A stretch of DNA of 10,421 nt from JBKBXU01 sp046313675. Its GTDB lineage: Bacteria; Bacteroidota; Bacteroidia; Cytophagales; Cytophagaceae. The notes beneath the pieces were generated by a model. It was not told the DNA's origin. It saw only the letters and a program-made list of their open reading frames with translations, and searched no databases. The stretch is taken from contig JBKBXU010000152.1 of NCBI GenBank assembly GCA_046313675.1, forward strand, positions 1-10,421, given 5' to 3'. Below, one piece after another: positions 5,354 through 10,421 of this stretch. The translations under genes were made by a program, and so were the position numbers. Every line of letters begins with the position of its first letter. Position 1 is the stretch's first letter.

Positions 5354-6079
5354 ATGATTGAGATAATTCCGGCCATTGATATTATTGATGGCAAATGTGT
5401 GAGACTTACCCAGGGGGATTTTAACCAAAAAAAACAATACAACGAAAATCCTCTGGAAGTAGCCAAAGCTTTTGAAGATGCAGGTATTAAACGCCTGCAC
5501 CTGGTAGACTTGGATGGTGCCAGGCAGAAAAAGATTATTAACCATAAAGTTCTTCAAGCGATTAGCACGAACACCCGATTAGCCATTGATTTTGGTGGTG
5601 GCATTCAATCCGATGAAGACATTCAATTGGCTTTTGACAGTGGTGCTTCTCAGGTAACAGGGGGCAGTGTTGCGGTTAAAAATCCTGACCTGTTCAAAAA
5701 TTGGATAAGCCGCTTTGGTGTGGGGAAAATTATTTTGGGTGCTGATGCAAAAAACGGAATGATTGCTGTGGCGGGGTGGCAGGAGACCACAGAGGTCAGT
5801 GTTTTTGACCTGATCAGCCAATACCAGGAATCCAGCGGAATTGAATATATAATTTGTACGGATGTGGCAAAGGATGGTTTATTGCAAGGGCCTTCATTTG
5901 ATTTATATACTGATATATTAACTAAATTTCCTGAGGTAAAATTGATTGCCAGCGGTGGTGTAACAACCAAAGATGACTTGTTTCGCCTGGAAGAAATGGG
6001 AGTTTACGGAGCTATTGTCGGAAAAGCGTTTTATGAGGGGAATATTTCATTAAACGATCTTGCGGAATTTAGTAAATAA
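5354..6079 (+). CDS. hisA: ProFAR isomerase HisA
   Basis: 1-(5-phosphoribosyl)-5-[(5-phosphoribosylamino)methylideneamino]imidazole-4-carboxamide isomerase, 241 residues. It performs the Amadori rearrangement of ProFAR to PRFAR, the fourth step of histidine biosynthesis, in the cytosol. The half-barrel pattern is complete: IIPAIDIIDGKCVRLTQGD at the N-terminus with catalytic Asp9, the first phosphate site DFGGGIQSDED (79-89), the second acidic residue Asp131 in LGADAKNG, ICTDVAKDGLLQGPS (167-181), and the second phosphate site LIASGGVTTKDDL (197-209). Length is normal. ATG 5354 gives the expected start. hisF follows after 15 nt, so the two are co-transcribed. Unlike many clusters, hisH does not precede it. 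Confidence 0.97.
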   Translation: MIEIIPAIDIIDGKCVRLTQGDFNQKKQYNENPLEVAKAFEDAGIKRLHLVDLDGARQKKIINHKVLQAISTNTRLAIDFGGGIQSDEDIQLAFDSGASQVTGGSVAVKNPDLFKNWISRFGVGKIILGADAKNGMIAVAGWQETTEVSVFDLISQYQESSGIEYIICTDVAKDGLLQGPSFDLYTDILTKFPEVKLIASGGVTTKDDLFRLEEMGVYGAIVGKAFYEGNISLNDLAEFSK

Positions 6080-6094
6080 TTTTGAAGCAAACAT

Positions 6095-6850
6095 ATGCTG
6101 ACAAAAAGAATTATACCCTGCCTTGATGTAAAGGATGGAAAAACGGTTAAAGGCGTAAATTTTGAAAATTTGCGTGATGCCGGTGATCCTGTAGAGCTTG
6201 CCCGATTGTATGCCGAACAGGGCGCAGATGAACTGGTTTTTCTTGACATCTCAGCTACCAATGAAAAACGTAAGACACTCGTCGAGCTGGTAAGAAGAGT
6301 AGCCCTTGAAATAAACATACCATTTACCGTTGGAGGAGGGATTTCAAGCCTGGAAGATGTTTCTGCTCTTTTGAATGCCGGAGCGGATAAGATCTCAATC
6401 AATTCTTCTGCCGTCAAAGATCCTTCTTTGGTAGATGTTTTGGCCAGAGAATTTGGCAGCCAATGCATCGTAGTGGCCATAGATACAAGGTTGCACGAAG
6501 GGAAAAGCAGGGTGCATACACATGGGGGTAAAAAGCCTACAGATATTGATACCTTTGTCTGGGCAAAAGAAGTAGAAAACAGGGGAGCCGGGGAGCTTTT
6601 GTTAACCTCTATGGATCATGATGGTACCAAAGGTGGTTTTGCAAATGAGGTAACATCGGTGATTTCCTCACGGGCTTCCATTCCGGTTATTGCTTCCGGA
6701 GGTGCAGGTTCAATGGAGCATTTTGTGGGTGCTTTTCAAGATGGAAAAGCAGACGCTGCACTTGCTGCCAGCATATTTCATTTCAAGGAAATTGCTATTC
6801 CCGATTTAAAACAATTTTTAAAACAGCAGAATATACCTATAAGGATATGA
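6095..6850 (+). CDS. hisF: Imidazole glycerol phosphate synthase cyclase subunit HisF
   Basis: The cyclase subunit of imidazole glycerol phosphate synthase, 251 residues. With ammonia supplied by HisH it converts PRFAR into imidazole glycerol phosphate and AICAR, linking histidine to purine synthesis. Catalytic Asp11 is in RIIPCLDVKDG and Asp130 is in IVVAIDTR. Other signatures are KGVNFENLRDAGDPVELA, FLDISATNEKR (Asp51), the phosphate sites PFTVGGGISSLEDV (76-89) and PVIASGGAGSMEHF, and LLTSMDHDGTKGGF. The length is usual for the family. The gene lies 15 nt after hisA, and its stop overlaps the hisIE start as ATGA. It needs HisH, which is not encoded next to this cluster. Confidence 0.97.
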   Translation: MLTKRIIPCLDVKDGKTVKGVNFENLRDAGDPVELARLYAEQGADELVFLDISATNEKRKTLVELVRRVALEINIPFTVGGGISSLEDVSALLNAGADKISINSSAVKDPSLVDVLAREFGSQCIVVAIDTRLHEGKSRVHTHGGKKPTDIDTFVWAKEVENRGAGELLLTSMDHDGTKGGFANEVTSVISSRASIPVIASGGAGSMEHFVGAFQDGKADAALAASIFHFKEIAIPDLKQFLKQQNIPIRI

Positions 6851-7452
6851 ATATTGATTTTTCTAAAGATGCAAATGGCCTTATTCCTGCCATTATCCAG
6901 GATATAGAAACCGCCAGGGTTTTAATGACAGGATATATGAATAAGGAAGCATATGAAAAAACTTCCCAGGAAGGGAAAGTGACTTTCTTCAGTCGAAGTA
7001 AACAAAGGCTTTGGACTAAGGGTGAAACTTCAGGAAATTTCCTGCTTGTTAAAGATATAAAAGTCGATTGTGACGGAGATGCACTCTTAATTAAAGTCAC
7101 ACCCATAGGCCCTACTTGTCATACCGGAAGTGATACCTGCTGGAATGAAAAAAACACAGGAAAAGCGGCCTTTCTTAATCATTTGAAAGAAGTCATCAGA
7201 AATCGTAAGAATAACCCAAGCGATACGTCCTATACCAGCTCTTTATTTGCTAAAGGAGTAAATAAAATAGCTCAAAAAGTAGGAGAGGAAGCGGTAGAAT
7301 TGGTCATTGAAGCCAAAGACAATAATAAAGATTTATTTTTAGGAGAAGCGGCGGATTTGTTATTTCATTATCTGGTATTGCTTGAGCAGAAAAACATAGA
7401 TTTGGATGAGGTGATCAATGTGCTTGCAGACAGGCACGGTAAAAAGGACTAG
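6847..7452 (+). CDS. hisIE: Bifunctional phosphoribosyl-AMP cyclohydrolase / phosphoribosyl-ATP pyrophosphatase HisIE
   Basis: A fused enzyme of 201 residues catalysing steps 2 and 3 of histidine biosynthesis. The HisI half (about 1-105) hydrolyses PR-AMP to ProFAR. It carries VLMTGYMNKEAYEKT, SRSKQRLWTKGETSGN, the metal-binding DCDGD (74-78), and the zinc cysteines Cys91 and Cys98 in GPTCHTGSDTCW. The HisE half (about 107-201) removes pyrophosphate from PR-ATP. It has SYTSSLFAKGVNKIAQKVGE, the GEEAVELVIEAK box and EAADLLFHYLVLL. Both halves look intact. The ATG overlaps the hisF stop by four bases, indicating coupled translation. This is the last his gene here; hisG, hisD, hisC, hisB and hisH must lie elsewhere in the genome. 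Confidence 0.97.
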   Translation: MNIDFSKDANGLIPAIIQDIETARVLMTGYMNKEAYEKTSQEGKVTFFSRSKQRLWTKGETSGNFLLVKDIKVDCDGDALLIKVTPIGPTCHTGSDTCWNEKNTGKAAFLNHLKEVIRNRKNNPSDTSYTSSLFAKGVNKIAQKVGEEAVELVIEAKDNNKDLFLGEAADLLFHYLVLLEQKNIDLDEVINVLADRHGKKD

Positions 7453-7474
7453 AAAGTCTTATATATTAATTTTT
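7445..7474 (+). terminator. Weak hairpin at the end of the his operon
   Basis: AGGACT (7445-7450) pairs with AGTCTT (7455-7460, one G-T pair) across an AGAA tetraloop. Ten bases later a run of T (7470-7474) follows. It overlaps the hisIE stop codon. The stem is short, and the downstream run could equally belong to a promoter of the next gene (AATTTTTG, close to TAnnTTTG). Termination would be partial at best. Confidence 0.28.
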
Positions 7475-7518
7475 GCACTGCGATTCAATACGCCTGGTTG
7501 ATTGATCGTTTTTTATTT

Positions 7519-9576
7519 ATGAAGTCTGATAAAATGACGCGTTTACTAATTTTTGCTATTCTTGGTATCTTTTTTACCATCATAGAATCCTTTGCTCAGA
7601 AAGGAAATAGTTGTCCGGAGGATCTGGTTCCAAAATATGGAAGCAACCGTCAGTGGGGCTACGTAAATCTTATGGGGCATTGGGTGATTCAGCCATCCTA
7701 TACCAAAGTATCTCCCTATGTTGATAACAAGGCGGTTGTGCAGAAGGGCTTAAAGTTTGGAGTTATTGATTGTGATGGAAAAGTAATCATCAGTCCTAAG
7801 TACGACAAAATTACCAACTTCCGATACGGAAAAGCCTGGATTATGGAAAAGGGGGCTTGGGGGCTTATGGACGACAGGGGTAAAATGATGATTCATCCCC
7901 AGTATGCTGAAATATTCCCTGTGCCATATACCGAGCTAGCCTGGGTTAGAAAAGGTGAGCTGTGGGGCTTATTTAATGAAGAAAAGGGGAGTTTTATATG
8001 CCAGCCTAAATATCCTTTTATACAAGTCCTTTCCAATGTGGCAACCCTTATTCAAAAGGATGATCTTTATGGTATCCTTAACCATGTGAACTGTGGTTAT
8101 TTATATGAACCCTCTATTGAAAAAATACGCAAAGTCGGATCCTATACTTTTGCTATAAAAAAGGAAAGTAAATGGGGGCTTATCGACCACATTGGCAAGA
8201 AACTAAGTGAACTAAGTTACGATTCCATTTCCTACAAGGACGATGAAATTCTCCTGATGTCCAAAGAAGGCAAATATGGCCTGACTACCCTTAGGGGAGA
8301 TGTTTTACTCCCTGTGGAATATGAACATATTGGAGACCTAAACGAAGGTTATATTGGGGTTAAAAAGAATGGGAAATACGGTTACTCCAACAGGCTTGGA
8401 AAAGTATTGATTAAGCCTGAATACGATGAGGCAACATCTTTTATCAATAATACGGCCATTGTCAGGAAAGACGGAAAATATGGATTGATAAACCGCCTCA
8501 ATAAATTCGTACTGGCTCCTGCTTACCCTAAAATTGAACGGAATGAAGCCGGTACAATATTCATGCTCCACAACGATAAAGGAGGAATACAGCTTTATAA
8601 CAAAGATCTGAATACCATTACGAACCAGGTTTTTGAGCGGGTTATGTCGAACGATAGCATTATAAACCTGCGGGTGGTTATTGATGGTAAAACCCATTTT
8701 TATGATTTTACATCCCGGAAATTACTTTTTCCAAATGGATACGAAGAGGCCACGGCATTTACAGAAAACCTTGCTCTTGTAAAGGAAAAAGGGAAATGGG
8801 GTATGATCAATCGGGATGGAAAGTATTTAATCTCTCCTGAATACGATGATGCTGAATTTGAATATTTTCTTCAAAAGCTTGTCATACGCCTAAATAATAA
8901 AGGTAAGCACGGTATTGCCGATGTCCATGGCAAGGTGCTTGTTCCGGTTGAGTATGATGCCATCTGGCCCTCTTTACCTAATTATTTAAAAGTTAAGAAA
9001 GATGGTAAATACGGAATTGTGAGAACCAATGGGACGGTAATAGTTGCACCTGAATATGATAATATGAGCAATTTCAGGGAAAATCCTGAGATTCCTGATT
9101 GGCCGGCTATTGTTATGAAAAAAGATAAATATGGCCTTATAAATGAAAAAGGAGAGCCCGTTTTAGAGGTAAAAGCCAAAAACGTTCAATATGCGGGTGA
9201 AGGGTATTATAATGTCCAATTGAAGAAGGCATGTGGATTGATGAATTCCAAATGTAATAATGAGTATAAACCACTTTTTGAGACCATAGGTACTTTTGGA
9301 GATGGCCTTGCCCCAATCAAGAAGGGTTCAAAATGGGGGTATCTTTCTACCAAAAATGAAATTGGCATAGATATCCAGTTTCAGGAGGCTGGAAATTTTG
9401 AAAACAATTTGGCTGTGGTGAAAAAAAATAACTTCTACGGCGTTATTGATACGAAAGGTGAAATGGTTGTTAATAATGAATATGATGGTTTTAAAATAGA
9501 AGGCAACCAGCGTATACTTATAAAAAAAGGCCAGGAATACATACTTTCCGAGTATGGGACGCTTAGCCTGAAGTAA
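7519..9576 (+). CDS. Exported WG-repeat protein
   Basis: A 685-residue protein built almost entirely of WG (KWGLI-type) repeats. ATG 7519 opens a signal peptide: a basic start, a hydrophobic core (about residues 9-22) and a likely cleavage after Ala26 (ESFA-QKG), so it should be exported to the periplasm or cell surface. ATG 7534 is a second possible start; the in-frame TTG at 7498 only adds seven residues ahead of the signal peptide. About 17 repeats of roughly 35-45 residues can be counted from motifs such as WGYVN, FGVID, WGLMD, WGLFN, YGILN, WGLID, YGYSN, YGLIN, WGMIN, HGIAD, YGIVR and YGVID. Each motif is followed by a G-x-x-hydrophobic-x-P-x-Y-D/E turn. Two central repeats are degenerate. 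WG repeats are thought to form beta-propeller-like or solenoid binding surfaces; the ligand is unknown. It lies 45-66 nt after hisIE but has no evident link to histidine. Confidence 0.9.
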   Translation: MKSDKMTRLLIFAILGIFFTIIESFAQKGNSCPEDLVPKYGSNRQWGYVNLMGHWVIQPSYTKVSPYVDNKAVVQKGLKFGVIDCDGKVIISPKYDKITNFRYGKAWIMEKGAWGLMDDRGKMMIHPQYAEIFPVPYTELAWVRKGELWGLFNEEKGSFICQPKYPFIQVLSNVATLIQKDDLYGILNHVNCGYLYEPSIEKIRKVGSYTFAIKKESKWGLIDHIGKKLSELSYDSISYKDDEILLMSKEGKYGLTTLRGDVLLPVEYEHIGDLNEGYIGVKKNGKYGYSNRLGKVLIKPEYDEATSFINNTAIVRKDGKYGLINRLNKFVLAPAYPKIERNEAGTIFMLHNDKGGIQLYNKDLNTITNQVFERVMSNDSIINLRVVIDGKTHFYDFTSRKLLFPNGYEEATAFTENLALVKEKGKWGMINRDGKYLISPEYDDAEFEYFLQKLVIRLNNKGKHGIADVHGKVLVPVEYDAIWPSLPNYLKVKKDGKYGIVRTNGTVIVAPEYDNMSNFRENPEIPDWPAIVMKKDKYGLINEKGEPVLEVKAKNVQYAGEGYYNVQLKKACGLMNSKCNNEYKPLFETIGTFGDGLAPIKKGSKWGYLSTKNEIGIDIQFQEAGNFENNLAVVKKNNFYGVIDTKGEMVVNNEYDGFKIEGNQRILIKKGQEYILSEYGTLSLK

Positions 9577-9638
9577 ACGCTATTGGGGTAACAATTTTGT
9601 AAATTATCGGTTTAGTAAGTTAATAAATAAATCTAAGG

Positions 9639-10088
9639 GTGATAAAATCGTCATATAAGCCGTTTTTTTATTTAAGAATTTTCCTTGCATTGCTTGGTTA
9701 TGTAATTTTATTACTCCTTATTCATAAACACTTTAATGGTGCTTACATAAATCTTTGGTTTAAGCTATTGGCTGGTGTTCTTCCCTTAGTTATCTTATAT
9801 GTTAATTTTAAAGATTCCCTAAAGCAGATAATTATAAAAGACCATTCTTTCGTATTAAGAAACAGGCTGACGGGAAGTATGAAAGAATACAACTATTCGG
9901 ATATAAGTTCAATCTCCTTGAATTTTAATCCTGTATTTAAGGGGAAAGATCCTGTTGAAGAACTGATCATCACCTTTTCGCCCGGAATGGAATTGTCAAT
10001 CTCTAAGGAAAATTACCAAAATTATGATTTACTAAAAGAAGGATTTTTACCTAAGATCAACCAATCCTTTGACTTGTCTTTTAGCTAA
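9639..10088 (+). CDS. Small membrane protein with two helices and a beta-rich cytosolic domain (PH-like)
   Basis: A 149-residue protein with two hydrophobic segments (about 10-28 and 39-55) followed by a soluble part of about 90 residues. The soluble part reads as alternating strands: QIIIKDHSFVLRNRL, then MKEYNYSDISSISLNF, then EELIITFSPGMELSI, with a final helix. The order (two helices, then III-strand-turn-YxDISSI) is what bacterial PH-like membrane proteins show, but no diagnostic motif makes this certain. The start is GTG 9639; no ATG exists near the N-terminus, and the helix begins soon after. The stop overlaps the next ATG as TAATG, so the two genes are translationally coupled. Function unknown. 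Confidence 0.75.
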   Translation: MIKSSYKPFFYLRIFLALLGYVILLLLIHKHFNGAYINLWFKLLAGVLPLVILYVNFKDSLKQIIIKDHSFVLRNRLTGSMKEYNYSDISSISLNFNPVFKGKDPVEELIITFSPGMELSISKENYQNYDLLKEGFLPKINQSFDLSFS

Positions 10089-10306
10089 TGGAAGTTTTTG
10101 CTGTAATTGTAGCTGCATTTTTTATTCTCTTTATAATTCCGGTCATATGTGGCCAATATGCCAGCAGTATCGGTAGATCATACTGGGTGTGGTTTACCAT
10201 TGCATGTTTTTTGTCCTTTATAACTCTTTTTGTTTTGTTGACTCTACCTGATTTGAGTGATGCGGAAGACGAAGAGAAAGAACTACCTGATAATAGAAAT
10301 CATTGA
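10088..10306 (+). CDS. Small two-helix membrane protein with acidic tail
   Basis: A 72-residue protein starting at ATG 10088, which shares one base with the previous stop codon. It has two hydrophobic helices (about 3-21 and 33-53) joined by a short loop with GQYASSIGRSYW, and a strongly acidic C-terminal tail (LSDAEDEEKELPDN). Both ends are predicted on the same side. The coupling to the PH-like membrane gene suggests that the two products act together. No named family is recognised. Its last 24 bases may overlap a leftward gene on the other strand. Confidence 0.68.
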   Translation: MEVFAVIVAAFFILFIIPVICGQYASSIGRSYWVWFTIACFLSFITLFVLLTLPDLSDAEDEEKELPDNRNH

Positions 10307-10421
10307 CAGGAAATTTTTGTAAATAAAGCGCTCGAGCTCATCTGCACATTCTAAAGGCATAAAAGTGCCTAGCTTAACAAACTCCCTTTTATGTATTAAT
10401 TCATATAACTTCTCATCAGAC
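10283..10421 (-). CDS. Probable C-terminal end of a leftward gene (cut by the window edge)
   Basis: Reading leftward from the right edge, a frame stays open for 45 codons and stops with TAG at 10283-10285. Its residues look protein-like: SDEKLYELIHKREFVKLGTF followed by MPLECADELERFIYKNF and a short hydrophobic end. The composition (Glu, Lys, Leu, Asp, Phe, with few rare residues) is typical of coding sequence here. The plus strand in this stretch has no gene after the stop at 10306. The 24-base tail-to-tail overlap with the plus-strand gene is plausible. A 45-codon open frame touching an edge can also be chance, so this is tentative, and no family is recognised. Confidence 0.5.
   Translation of the reverse strand, partial: SDEKLYELIHKREFVKLGTFMPLECADELERFIYKNFLSMISIIR

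Noticed and set aside
7498..7518. TTG start for the WG-repeat protein
   Set aside because: ATG 7519 already gives a well-formed signal peptide; the extra residues place hydrophobic ones ahead of the basic start.

Overview
The window looks like chromosomal DNA of a free-living Bacteroidota, most likely of the Cytophagales type. This rests on three things: moderately AT-rich DNA, almost no Shine-Dalgarno sequences before the genes, and typical Bacteroidota protein styles (a soluble PAS histidine kinase with an ASHELKAPVSN box, a WG-repeat exported protein, fused hisIE, and an XRE regulator carrying the WLLTGKG motif). The lineage is inference from style; there is no 16S or other marker gene here.

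Layout. Bases 1-144 are the 3' end of msrA. A small unrecognised 94-residue gene follows (209-493). Next is the most unusual part, 657-1435. A leftward XRE-family regulator (start taken at 1166) faces a rightward 33-residue membrane peptide gene (1334-1435), which has a strong AGGAGG ribosome site. The space between their starts, roughly 1171-1272, holds five copies of a 14-bp palindrome, TTTACA-NN-TGTAAA, spaced about two helical turns apart. The peptide gene is 7 nt upstream of a Tas-like aldo-keto reductase (1443-2477), so the regulator probably controls itself and this short operon.

From 2602 a cytoplasmic PAS histidine kinase overlaps pgeF by one base (TAATG). pgeF encodes the multicopper-oxidase-like purine nucleoside phosphorylase / peptidoglycan editing factor. 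A YkgJ-type cysteine-cluster protein follows (4608-5195). Then come the last cyclic steps of histidine biosynthesis: hisA (5354-6079), hisF (6095-6850) and hisIE (6847-7452), the last two overlapping as ATGA. hisH, the glutaminase partner of HisF, is not next to hisA and must lie elsewhere.

After the his genes come a long exported WG-repeat protein (7519-9576), a two-helix membrane protein with a beta-rich, PH-like cytosolic part (9639-10088), and a coupled 72-residue two-helix membrane protein (10088-10306). The right edge probably carries the 3' end of a leftward gene (10283-10421) that overlaps this last gene tail to tail.

Most of the window is ordinary housekeeping content. The regulator / operator array / micropeptide / aldo-keto reductase cassette is the strongest candidate for something not well described.
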